Positions 51,506-58,943 of a stretch of DNA of 64,000 nucleotides are shown here, one piece after another. The stretch comes from Chitinophaga deserti. Its GTDB lineage: Bacteria > Bacteroidota > Bacteroidia > Chitinophagales > Chitinophagaceae. The translations under genes were made by a program, and so were the position numbers. The stretch's first letter is position 1, and each line of letters opens with the position of its first letter. Location: positions 248,001 to 312,000 of the forward strand of contig NZ_QFFK01000003.1 in assembly GCF_003149455.1 (NCBI RefSeq). Reading direction: 5' to 3'. The notes beneath the pieces are model-generated. The model made no database searches, had not been told where the DNA came from, and saw only the letters and a program-made list of their open reading frames with translations.

Positions 51506-52162
51506 GTGAAAAATAGCGTCCGCTACCTGCTTTACTGCCTTTTGCTCCTGCCGTGTGCAGGTGCTTACGCCCAGGCAGATACTACCGGCAACCGCACGAT
51601 CATGGACTCGCTGAAACGCCAGGCCGCCGCGCGCGATACCGTGTATGCCAGCGTGGAAGACAGTATCGTCGCTAACTACAAACCGCTCCACAGCCCCCGC
51701 AAAGCGGCCTTCTACTCCGCCGTGCTCCCGGGCTTAGGGCAGATCTATAACCGCCAGTACTGGAAGGTACCCGTTGTATATGCCGCCCTCGGTGTATCTA
51801 CCGGGGTTTTCGTCTGGAATATGGACAAGTACCGCGAGTTCAGGGATGCTTACCGCACCCGTATCGCCAACCGCGACAACCCGGATTACGTGGACCCGCA
51901 TAAGCTCTACAGCGATCAGGACCTCCGGTACCTCCGCGATGCTTACCGGCAGTATGTCGACTACTCCGTACTGGTTTTTGTGGCGGCATATGCGCTCAAT
52001 ATCGTGGATGCCACTGTGTTTGCGCACCTCCGGCAGTTCGATATCTCCAACGATCTGAGCCTCCGTATCAGCCCCCGCCTGCTCAATAACAGGCAGCTGG
52101 GCGTAGGGCTTACCCTCACCCTCAACCCGCGCGGTTCGCGCCAGGGAGGGTTTTCTTTCTAA
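51506..52162 (+). CDS. DUF5683 membrane protein
   Basis: The chosen start is GTG at 51506, one base after the parB stop, because it gives a clean signal peptide (MKNSVRYLLYCLLLLPCAGAYAQ) and 218 residues. An ATG at 51464 would overlap parB by 41 bases and put 14 polar residues first. The DUF5683 core includes SPRKAAFYSAVLPGLGQIYN and KVPVVYAALGVSTGVFVW, then two more hydrophobic segments and a short basic tail (NPRGSRQGGFSF). The family is specific to Bacteroidota, found next to parA-parB or dapB, with no known function. It probably spans the envelope. Confidence 0.82.
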   Translation: MKNSVRYLLYCLLLLPCAGAYAQADTTGNRTIMDSLKRQAAARDTVYASVEDSIVANYKPLHSPRKAAFYSAVLPGLGQIYNRQYWKVPVVYAALGVSTGVFVWNMDKYREFRDAYRTRIANRDNPDYVDPHKLYSDQDLRYLRDAYRQYVDYSVLVFVAAYALNIVDATVFAHLRQFDISNDLSLRISPRLLNNRQLGVGLTLTLNPRGSRQGGFSF

Positions 52163-52187
52163 TATTCACAGTATCCATCTTTCTGAT

Positions 52188-52904
52188 ATGAAAATCGCAT
52201 TAATAGGGTATGGTAAAATGGGTAAAGCCATTGAAGCCATCGCCATCAGCCGCGGCCACGAGATCGTTCACCGCATAGACATCAACAGCAGCCACCTCCT
52301 GGAAAAAGATCAACTCTCCCAGGCCGATGTTGCCATTGAGTTCACCACTCCCGAAACCGCCTATTCCAACATCCTCAAGTGCTTTGAAGCGGGTGTGCCC
52401 GTTATCTGCGGCACCACGGGCTGGCTGGAAAAACTGCCGGAAGTGAAAGCCACCTGCCTCGAAAAGCACCAGGCTTTCCTTTATGCCAGCAACTTCAGCA
52501 TCGGCGTAAACATCTTCTTCGCCCTCAATAAGAAACTTGCCGAACTGATGGCCGGCCAGACGTCTTATACCGTGCAGATGGAAGAGATCCATCATACCCA
52601 GAAGAAAGATGCCCCTTCGGGTACTGCCATAACCCTGGCTGAGCAGATCATTGCACAGCTGCCTGGTAAAAACGGCTGGGTAAACGAGGCTTCGCACGAC
52701 CCTTCCCAGCTGTATATCCATTCCAAACGCATCGATCCTGCGGCAGGTACGCATATTATTGATTACCATTCCGCTATCGATGATATCACCATAACCCATA
52801 CTGCACACTCCCGCGAGGGCTTTGCTGCGGGCGCGGTAACGGCTGCAGAGTGGCTGAAAGGCAAAAAAGGCATTTTCACCATGAGTGATGTACTCAGCCT
52901 CTAA
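52188..52904 (+). CDS. dapB: 4-hydroxy-tetrahydrodipicolinate reductase
   Basis: This 238-residue enzyme reduces the dihydrodipicolinate precursor with NAD(P)H in lysine and meso-diaminopimelate synthesis, feeding peptidoglycan. The nucleotide loop IALIGYGKMGKAIE is at 3-16, CGTTGWLEK follows, and the catalytic segment EEIHHTQKKDAPSGTAITL carries the His pair and substrate-binding K-DAPSGT. The length is a little below the usual ~265 residues but typical of Bacteroidota DapB. It follows the DUF5683 gene by 25 bases and is likely the last gene of the parAB-DUF5683-dapB run. Confidence 0.95.
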   Translation: MKIALIGYGKMGKAIEAIAISRGHEIVHRIDINSSHLLEKDQLSQADVAIEFTTPETAYSNILKCFEAGVPVICGTTGWLEKLPEVKATCLEKHQAFLYASNFSIGVNIFFALNKKLAELMAGQTSYTVQMEEIHHTQKKDAPSGTAITLAEQIIAQLPGKNGWVNEASHDPSQLYIHSKRIDPAAGTHIIDYHSAIDDITITHTAHSREGFAAGAVTAAEWLKGKKGIFTMSDVLSL

Positions 52905-52938
52905 AACCTGCCGGACCGGTAAAACCGCCGGTTTTTGT

Positions 52939-52946
52939 TATATTTG
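52939..52946 (+). promoter_or_regulatory. -7 box of the Rrf2 gene promoter
   Basis: TATATTTG matches TAnnTTTG and lies 39 bases before the Rrf2 start codon, 34 bases after the dapB stop. Confidence 0.45.
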
Positions 52947-52985
52947 TACAATTGAGAGTGCAAAAATCACAGGAGACTACGGAAT

Positions 52986-53402
52986 ATGCTGTCTAAAAAA
53001 ACACAATATGCATTCCACGCCTTAATTTACCTGGCGGAGAATGTCGACAAAGGGCCTATACTAATTTCTGAAATCGCTTCAGAGAAAAGCATTTCCATCA
53101 AGTTTCTGGAGAACATCCTGCTGGAGCTGAAGAATGCCGGTATTTTGGGCAGCAAGAAGGGAAAAGGAGGTGGATATTACCTCATGCGTACCCCCAAGGA
53201 GATTCCTTTGGCACGCATCATCCGCCTGCTGGACGGGCCAATCGCCCTCCTGCCCTGCGTGAGCCTCAACTATTACGAGCGCTGCGAAAACTGTAAGGAT
53301 GAAGCCATCTGCGGCCTCCATGAAGTAATGAGCAAAGTGCGCGACGCTACGCTTAAACTGCTGGAAAACAAATCTTTAAAAGATATCCTCACAAGAGAGT
53401 AA
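52986..53402 (+). CDS. Rrf2 family transcriptional regulator
   Basis: This 138-residue protein has the Rrf2 winged helix (about 1-85): MLSKKTQYAFHALIYLAE, EIASEKSISIKFLENILLEL and SKKGKGGGYYLMRTP, then a dimerisation helix. Four cysteines sit in the C-terminal loop (PCVSLNYYERCENCKDEAIC), where IscR-type members bind an Fe-S cluster; some Rrf2 proteins (CymR) control cysteine synthesis. The cysH-cysD-cysN operon lies next on the same strand, so control of sulfur assimilation is a reasonable guess. A terminator (53427-53463) shows it is not co-transcribed with them. Confidence 0.88.
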   Translation: MLSKKTQYAFHALIYLAENVDKGPILISEIASEKSISIKFLENILLELKNAGILGSKKGKGGGYYLMRTPKEIPLARIIRLLDGPIALLPCVSLNYYERCENCKDEAICGLHEVMSKVRDATLKLLENKSLKDILTRE

Positions 53403-53426
53403 TAACATTCTCAGGGTTATAAGTAC

Positions 53427-53463
53427 AGAGGCTGTATCGATGCGATACAGCCTCTTTTTTTAC
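53427..53463 (+). terminator. Intrinsic terminator of the Rrf2 gene
   Basis: A 13-bp perfect stem (agaggctgtatcg and its complement) with a 3-nt loop and a seven-T run, 25 bases after the stop codon. Confidence 0.93.
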
Positions 53464-53655
53464 ATTTCTGCCAACCTGGCCTGTCGAAAAGCAATCTGGG
53501 ATGAAAACGAACTGGAATTTCCCCGAAATGCTAATAACCCATCTACAAGACATAGAAATCTACCTGTAAATCTGCAACTGGAAGTTATCCGGAGTGTGTA
53601 TAGTCTAAAACAGGGACATCCATTCCCAATGGGTAAAGTTAATGCGAGCCTCTTT
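53464..53655. other. Non-coding stretch after the Rrf2 terminator
   Basis: Part of the 859-bp gap between the Rrf2 gene and cysH. A short frame (53440-53658) begins inside the terminator and has no promoter or family likeness, so I do not call it. No other structure is seen here. Confidence 0.5.
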
Positions 53656-53765
53656 TAAGTTACCTTTAAGCCAACCCTAAGCTACCTCTAAGCTACCCTT
53701 ATATAGGGTATCTCAAAGGTGACTCAAAGGTGGCTCAAAGGTATCTCAAAGGTGACTCACATGAC
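53656..53765. repeat. 11-bp-period inverted repeat array (hairpin 2)
   Basis: Ten consecutive 11-base blocks: four left units (TAAGCTACCTC type), a centre TATATAGGGTA, four right units (CTCAAAGGTGA type), and a decayed fifth. The arms pair around TACCCT-TATAT-AGGGTA at 53694-53710. Pairing continues outward over all four units at roughly three quarters of positions. An A-C mismatch recurs at the same register of every unit (53690/53714, 53679/53725, 53668/53736, 53657/53747). The architecture matches hairpin 1 at 39171-39269 although the unit sequence differs. No T-run follows. A short remnant (CTCC cores 11 bp apart) lies near 53866-53890. Confidence 0.85.
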
Positions 53766-53972
53766 AATTATATGACAATTGGAATAGCAGATATCCTGGC
53801 TCAAATACCTGTTTAACCTAATAGTTTCCCAAATAAATTACCTCAGGCAGCGCTGTCACAATTGCCTCCTAAGCACCTCCAAAGCGTCAATTCACACCTC
53901 CCAACCGGAAAAATGCCTTTTTAAATGAGCAAATATTCACCCAAATGCGTAGAAAATACTCACTTCTAAGTA

Positions 53973-54003
53973 TTGGAACGTGATTCCCCGCCCGGTACCT
54001 TTG
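53973..54003 (+). promoter_or_regulatory. Promoter of a candidate small RNA
   Basis: TTG (53973-53975), exactly 20 bases, then TACCTTTG (53996-54003): a complete Bacteroidota -33/-7 promoter, equal in quality to that of rplU. Expected start of transcription is near 54009-54011. Confidence 0.65.
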
Positions 54004-54008
54004 TTGCA

Positions 54009-54191
54009 CCGGATGCCACAGTCCGTTCAACGTATACCTGTTGCCATGGAAATAGCGCGCTTGCCGGCTACCCTTTGTAACGTGTATACTTTTGATTTTT
54101 ACCCGCTTATATTGCTTTCGAAGAGTTTTACCAGATATGACGTTCCCCAGAAAAGTCACCGAAGAGCCCCGCAGGACGGGGCTCTTCACTT
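54009..54191 (+). ncRNA. Candidate small RNA or cys operon leader
   Basis: A strong promoter (53973-54003) and a strong hairpin (11-bp stem gaagagccccg and its complement, 54161-54187, then ACTTTTAC) bound a transcript of about 180 nt with no credible gene; the only frame reads through both hairpin and next promoter. It may be a free RNA, or a leader that attenuates the cys operon 70 bases further on: GAAGAG at 54119-54124 could compete for CTCTTC of the hairpin. I do not recognise a known riboswitch, 6S or SRP RNA consensus. Confidence 0.45.
54161..54191 (+). terminator. Hairpin terminator before the cys operon
   Basis: An 11-bp perfect stem (gaagagccccg / cggggctcttc) with a 5-nt loop, followed by ACTTTTAC. 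The T-run is short, so read-through or attenuation is possible. Confidence 0.6.
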
Positions 54192-54203
54192 TTACAGAAA
54201 ATT

Positions 54204-54237
54204 AGTCTATATTTTTTATAGACTTTATGTATTTTTG
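54204..54237 (+). promoter_or_regulatory. cys operon promoter box with overlapping dyad
   Basis: TATTTTTG at 54230-54237 is a -7 box 24 bases before cysH. Just upstream is an 8-bp perfect dyad AGTCTATA-N5-TATAGACT (54204-54224), lying where the spacer and -33 contact would be. A repressor or activator such as the nearby Rrf2 protein could bind there; this is inference. Confidence 0.5.
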
Positions 54238-54261
54238 TAGTCTGGACACTCGGATAAGGAT

Positions 54262-54948
54262 ATGAAAGATTTAACGGGCATTATAGCCCAGCAAACAGAC
54301 ATCGCCACGGGAATACGCATATTAACGGAGGAATTTCCGGGAGCAGTGGTTTTTTCCACCTCCTTCGGGCAGGAAGACCAGGTGCTGGCAGACATCATCT
54401 GGAAAAACGCCCTTCCGGTGCGCGTTTTCACACTCGACACCGGCCGCCTCTTTCAGGAGACCTACGACCTCATGGACATCACCAGGGCCAGGTACAAGCA
54501 GCCGTTCGATGTTTACTTCCCTCAAACCGAAGCAGTACAAAATCTGTTAAAGGAAAAGGGTACCAACAGCTTCTACGATTCTGTAGAGAATCGCAAGGAA
54601 TGTTGTCATATCCGGAAAGTAGAACCCCTCAACAGGGCTTTACAGGGCGCCAAAGTATGGATCACAGGATTGAGAGCCGAACAGAGCGATAACCGGCACG
54701 ATATGCCGGTACTGGAGTGGGACGATCACCGCGGGCTGTATAAATACAACCCCCTCATTGGCTGGACCTACGAACAGATGCTGGCTTACCTGAAAGAAAA
54801 GAACGTGCCGTACAACAAACTGCATGATAAAGGTTTTATCAGCATCGGATGCGCACCCTGTACACGTGCCATTGAACCTGGAGAGCACCCACGCGCCGGC
54901 CGCTGGTGGTGGGAGCTGAGCAAAAAAGAATGCGGATTACACAGTTAG
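54262..54948 (+). CDS. cysH: Assimilatory adenylyl-sulfate (APS) reductase
   Basis: This 228-residue PP-loop reductase converts activated sulfate to sulfite using thioredoxin. The substrate loop VVFSTSFGQEDQVLADI is near the N-terminus. It carries the cysteine pairs KECCHIRK and GCAPCTRAI, which hold a 4Fe-4S cluster in enzymes using APS rather than PAPS, and a terminal KKECGLH with the catalytic cysteine. The operon has no APS kinase (cysC), which agrees with APS as substrate. First gene of cysH-cysD-cysN, 21 bases before cysD. Confidence 0.93.
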   Translation: MKDLTGIIAQQTDIATGIRILTEEFPGAVVFSTSFGQEDQVLADIIWKNALPVRVFTLDTGRLFQETYDLMDITRARYKQPFDVYFPQTEAVQNLLKEKGTNSFYDSVENRKECCHIRKVEPLNRALQGAKVWITGLRAEQSDNRHDMPVLEWDDHRGLYKYNPLIGWTYEQMLAYLKEKNVPYNKLHDKGFISIGCAPCTRAIEPGEHPRAGRWWWELSKKECGLHS

Positions 54949-54969
54949 ACCAACTTTTAACACCAAGAT

Positions 54970-55875
54970 ATGAGTAGCATACAATGGCAATTTCCAAGGG
55001 CCCTCGAGGACGAAGCGATTTACATCCTCCGGGAAACCGCCGCACAATTTGAGCGGCCGGCTATCCTGTTTTCAGGTGGTAAAGACTCTATCACCCTCGT
55101 GCGCCTTGCTCAGAAAGCCTTCTATCCCGGCAAAATACCCTTTCCCCTCCTCCACGTTGATACCGGGCACAACTTCCCCGAAACCATTGAGTTCCGCGAC
55201 TGGCTTGTGGAAACACTGGGCCTCGAACTGATCGTCCGCAATGTGCAGGACTCCATCAATCAGGGCAAAGCGAAGGAAGAAACCGGTAAATACGCCTCCC
55301 GCAACGCATTGCAGACCGTTACCCTCCTCGATGCCATCGAAGAACTGAAATTCGACGCCTGCATCGGCGGTGCGCGACGCGATGAAGAGAAAGCCCGCGC
55401 CAAAGAACGCATCTTCTCCGTTCGCGACGAATTCGGACAATGGAACGCTAAAATGCAACGCCCCGAGCTGTTCGATATGCTCAACGGCAAAATTAATATC
55501 GGCGAAAACGTACGCGTGTTCCCCATCTCTAACTGGACGGAACTCGACGTATGGAATTATATCCGCGAAGAAGAACTGGCCATCCCCTCCATCTACTTCT
55601 CGCACGAACGCGAGATCATCGAACGCGACGGTATGTACTGGCCTTTCTCTCCCTATCTCAACACCACTGAAGAAGAAGTGCCTTTCCGTTCGAAAGTACG
55701 CTTCCGCACCGTGGGAGATATGACCTGTACCGCCGCAGTATTGTCTGAAGCCGATAAGCTGGAAGACATCATCGAGGAAATCCTCGCGGCGAAGATCTCC
55801 GAGCGTGGCGCCCGTATCGACGATAAACGATCCGAAGCCGCAATGGAAAAACGCAAACAGGCAGGCTACTTCTAA
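54970..55875 (+). CDS. cysD: Sulfate adenylyltransferase subunit 2
   Basis: This 301-residue PP-loop ATP pyrophosphatase shows FSGGKDSITLVRLAQKAF at about 36-53, then LLHVDTGHNFPETIEFRD and the family segments CIGGARRDEEKARAKER and FPISNWTELDVWNYI. The C-terminus ends KRKQAGYF. With CysN it forms APS from sulfate and ATP. The length is normal. It lies between cysH (21 bp) and cysN (27 bp) in the same direction. Confidence 0.97.
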   Translation: MSSIQWQFPRALEDEAIYILRETAAQFERPAILFSGGKDSITLVRLAQKAFYPGKIPFPLLHVDTGHNFPETIEFRDWLVETLGLELIVRNVQDSINQGKAKEETGKYASRNALQTVTLLDAIEELKFDACIGGARRDEEKARAKERIFSVRDEFGQWNAKMQRPELFDMLNGKINIGENVRVFPISNWTELDVWNYIREEELAIPSIYFSHEREIIERDGMYWPFSPYLNTTEEEVPFRSKVRFRTVGDMTCTAAVLSEADKLEDIIEEILAAKISERGARIDDKRSEAAMEKRKQAGYF

Positions 55876-55902
55876 TATTCACCGATAACCGCAACCCAAC
55901 AT

Positions 55903-57150
55903 ATGGACGTTTTACGTATCACCACATCCGGCAGTGTAGACGATGGCAAGAGCACCCTAATCGGGCGCCTTCTGTACGACACCAAATCCATCACCCAGGA
56001 TAAAATGGAAGCCCTTCAGGCGGCCAGCAAAAGAAAAGGGCTGGATTTCACGGACCTGTCGCTCCTTACAGACGGCCTTATTGCCGAACGTGAGCAGGGC
56101 ATCACCATCGATGTGGCACACATCTACTTCAGCACTCCCAACCGCAAATACATCATCGCCGATACCCCCGGGCACTTCGAGTACACCCGGAACATGGTAA
56201 CCGGCGCCAGCACCTCCCAGGTATCGCTCATCCTTATAGACGCCCGCAAAGGCATCGTTGAGCAAACATACCGCCACTTCTTCATCGCATGCATGCTGCG
56301 CATCCCCCACCTCGTTGTCTGCATCAACAAGATGGACCTCGTGGAGTATGACGAAGCACGCTACAACCAGATCGTGGAAGACTTCCGGCAACTGCTGCCC
56401 GGTTCTTATTACGAGAACCTGGAAGTGAAATGCATTCCCATTTCCTCCCTCTATGGCGAAAACGTAGTGACCCGTACCGAAAAGATCAGCTGGTATAAAG
56501 GCGAACCCCTGCTGGAATTCCTGGAGCAGATACAGTTTGACCGGAACGACCGGAACCATCCTGCCCGCTTCCCCATCCAGTACGTGATACGCCCTAAAAC
56601 TGAGCAGTTCCACGACTTCAGGGGCTTTGCCGGTAAAATAGCCAGTGGCAGCTTTAATGTGGGCGACACCATCGTATCGCTCCCTAACGGACAAAAAAGT
56701 AAAATCAAATCCATCGAAAAGTTTGGTGAACAGCTTTCTGCCGCGCATGCAGGCGAAAGTGTTGTCATCACCCTCGAAGATGAGATCGATATCAGCCGCG
56801 GCAACATACTCGTACAGGAAGGCCAGCCCCTCCCTGAAGCACGCCGCGAAGTACAGGCACAGGTATGCTGGATGGACCAGAACAAGCTCACACCGGGCAA
56901 AACTTACCTGCTCCAGCACGGGCCTACCCGTATCAAATCAAAAGTGCAGCAGATCACCAGTGTAACCGAGGTAACAACCAACCGTGTGGAAGAAAAGAGT
57001 GAGATGGGCCTTAACGACATCGGACGCATTGTGCTGAAAACCGCACAGCCCGTATTTGCCGACACATACCAATCCAATCCTGCCAACGGCACGTTCATCC
57101 TCGTGGACGAGTTCTCGAACGCTACCGTAGCCGTAGGTTTCGTGGAATAA
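55903..57150 (+). CDS. cysN: Sulfate adenylyltransferase subunit 1 (GTPase)
   Basis: This 415-residue EF-Tu-like GTPase drives the CysD reaction by GTP hydrolysis. G1 is GSVDDGKS at 10-17, G3 DTPGHFEYTRNM near 85, and G4 CINKMDLVEYD; beta-barrel domains 2 and 3 follow. The length fits CysN alone: there is no fused C-terminal APS kinase (CysC), and none lies nearby, so the route likely goes straight from APS to sulfite through CysH. Last gene of the operon, followed by a terminator. Confidence 0.96.
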   Translation: MDVLRITTSGSVDDGKSTLIGRLLYDTKSITQDKMEALQAASKRKGLDFTDLSLLTDGLIAEREQGITIDVAHIYFSTPNRKYIIADTPGHFEYTRNMVTGASTSQVSLILIDARKGIVEQTYRHFFIACMLRIPHLVVCINKMDLVEYDEARYNQIVEDFRQLLPGSYYENLEVKCIPISSLYGENVVTRTEKISWYKGEPLLEFLEQIQFDRNDRNHPARFPIQYVIRPKTEQFHDFRGFAGKIASGSFNVGDTIVSLPNGQKSKIKSIEKFGEQLSAAHAGESVVITLEDEIDISRGNILVQEGQPLPEARREVQAQVCWMDQNKLTPGKTYLLQHGPTRIKSKVQQITSVTEVTTNRVEEKSEMGLNDIGRIVLKTAQPVFADTYQSNPANGTFILVDEFSNATVAVGFVE

Positions 57151-57171
57151 CCTGAACCATCTGTCAACTAA

Positions 57172-57206
57172 AATAAAAAAGCCGGAGCCATACGCGCTCC
57201 GGCTTT
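57172..57206. terminator. Bidirectional terminator after cysN
   Basis: An 11-bp stem (aaagccggagc and its complement) with a 7-nt loop and A/T runs on both sides lies between the convergent cysN and the secreted-protein gene. Confidence 0.88.
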
Positions 57207-57229
57207 ACCGTTTATAGCAACTTAGCGTT

Positions 57230-58843
57230 TCATTTCATATCACTGGCCGTAGCACCTGCCATATCCTGTGGCGCAGGCTGTTGCTCCGGCACCTGGAGCC
57301 ATACCAGTTTCACTTCCTTCTTATTCTCAGGATTCCTTTTCAGCGTTACCAGCATCCGCTTTTCCGCATTGTAGTTGGAGAACGCAAAAAGAGCCACCTG
57401 GCGGTCGGTTTCCGAATTAAATACAAAGTCACGCTGCGGTACGGGGGCCTTACCTTCCAGCGAATAGTAGAACCCGTGGCAATCCCTGATATCGCGGATA
57501 GCAGTCTGCCGCGAAGGGTCAGATGCCTTATGGCGTGCATCGAGATCATTGATGAGGATGTAACCGGGGATATAGGAGAACAGCTTGTACTGATCGCCCC
57601 ACTGGAAAGGCTCATTCACGTTTTCACGGGCTTTGAGGTAAAAGGGCTTCATAATCACCCCCTGATTGATGTGCCTGCGGGGGATGATCCAGCTGTTGGT
57701 TTCCTTACCATCGCGGTCGTATTGTACTACCGCCACGTTTGCCAGCACTGTGCTCACCACGGTAGGCGTATTATTCATCATGCGGACGTGGTTATCCAGC
57801 TCTTCGAACACGATGCTGTACCCGCCGTCTTTCCTGAAAAACACATTCTGCGGTACGCCGTTGTATTCAGTTTCACTGCCGAATGCTTCCTGCTGCTTAC
57901 TGTTTACATTCCAGAACACGATATCCTTTGCGAAAGATACATGCAGTGACGGGAGCTGAACCACAGAACTGCGGGTAATGATACGGGCCGTTTTCTTTTC
58001 TTCCTTTTTCACGGCCTGCAGTAAAAGCAGCTGGTGCGAAACCGGATTATACTTCACGAAAGCCCCTGTTACAGCGGCTTCTGCAGGAAAGCGCAGATCG
58101 TGGAATTTGAAAAATACCATTCCACTGTCGAGCGTGGCAAGTTTCATTACTGCACTGTCGCCCTGCTGGCCTTTATGTTCCTCCATCCCCAGGATGCAGA
58201 GTTTTTCTTCTCCGATCACTGCCATATCCCAGTAGCGGAAAGGGGCATTATTTTCGAAGTTGCGGAAACGGGCACGACTGATCTCACGATGGTTGGCGGA
58301 GTAATGTACAATCTGGTAACCGCCATCGCTTTCTTCATCGGTATTGAAATACATCCACACCGCATAACTGCCCGAGTGGGGATCGCGGATGATGAGGAAG
58401 TCGGAGCTGGCGAGGGTCTTCTTCCGCAGGTCTACCTTCTCCTGTGCCGCTACCACGGTATCTTCTTTCAACAGTCCGGTTTCGGCGCTGATGGTAAGGC
58501 GGCGTAATACAGGATAACGGTGAGAGCGGTCGCTGAGGAATATAGCGGCATCGCCGTTACCGGCTTCAAATGCGGCATCGAGGTAAGTGTTCTTATACGC
58601 CTTCCAGTCGGTTGCAGAGGGCAGCGTATCGATGCGCTGATGGGCTTTATTGAATAACTGGAACTGCACACCCTGGCGGGGAGTGAAATGCAGGAAGAGC
58701 GTATTGCCATTAGCGAGCTGGAGGATGCGCGCATTGCCTTCGCCCGGCTCCTGGAAGGAGGGGCTTTCGGCGATGGTGGTGAATTGTGCGGCGGCCTGCA
58801 CGGCGCTGAAAGCGAGCAGGCAGAAAAACAATGTCTTTTTCAT
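57230..58843 (-). CDS. Secreted protein of unknown function
   Basis: Starting at ATG 58843, the product is 537 residues with a signal peptide (MKKTLFFCLLAFSAVQAAAQ). The rest is beta-rich with short repeated patterns such as NGNTLFLHFTPRQGVQFQLF, GNGDAAIFLSDRS and KLCILGMEE that suggest a beta-propeller-like fold, but no family is recognised. The tail is Pro/Ala-rich (VPEQQPAPQDMAGATASDMK). A -7 box TATATTTG on the minus strand (58875-58868) overlaps the alternative start at 58870, which excludes it. Monocistronic, ending at the shared terminator. Probably periplasmic or surface. Confidence 0.75.
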   Translation of the reverse strand: MKKTLFFCLLAFSAVQAAAQFTTIAESPSFQEPGEGNARILQLANGNTLFLHFTPRQGVQFQLFNKAHQRIDTLPSATDWKAYKNTYLDAAFEAGNGDAAIFLSDRSHRYPVLRRLTISAETGLLKEDTVVAAQEKVDLRKKTLASSDFLIIRDPHSGSYAVWMYFNTDEESDGGYQIVHYSANHREISRARFRNFENNAPFRYWDMAVIGEEKLCILGMEEHKGQQGDSAVMKLATLDSGMVFFKFHDLRFPAEAAVTGAFVKYNPVSHQLLLLQAVKKEEKKTARIITRSSVVQLPSLHVSFAKDIVFWNVNSKQQEAFGSETEYNGVPQNVFFRKDGGYSIVFEELDNHVRMMNNTPTVVSTVLANVAVVQYDRDGKETNSWIIPRRHINQGVIMKPFYLKARENVNEPFQWGDQYKLFSYIPGYILINDLDARHKASDPSRQTAIRDIRDCHGFYYSLEGKAPVPQRDFVFNSETDRQVALFAFSNYNAEKRMLVTLKRNPENKKEVKLVWLQVPEQQPAPQDMAGATASDMK

Positions 58844-58867
58844 AGGATTGGTTTGGCAAGGCCGATA

Positions 58868-58875
58868 CAAATATA
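58868..58875 (-). promoter_or_regulatory. -7 box of the secreted-protein gene
   Basis: TATATTTG on the minus strand, 24 bases before ATG 58843. It decides against the longer frame starting at 58870. Confidence 0.5.
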
Positions 58876-58943
58876 ATCTATTTATAATAAGAAAACCCCG
58901 GCAGAAATGCCGGGGCGGTACCTATAGTAGTGTTAAAATGAGA

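Noticed and set aside
53440..53658. 72-codon frame after the Rrf2 gene
   Set aside because: Starts inside the terminator hairpin, has no promoter and matches nothing.
53887..54189. 100-codon minus-strand frame upstream of the cys operon
   Set aside because: Antisense across the strong promoter and hairpin of the candidate small RNA; composition is unlike coding sequence here.
53973..54191. SAM riboswitch, 6S RNA or SRP RNA in the leader before cysH
   Set aside because: None of the consensus cores that I know for these RNAs could be matched, so it is left as an unnamed candidate.
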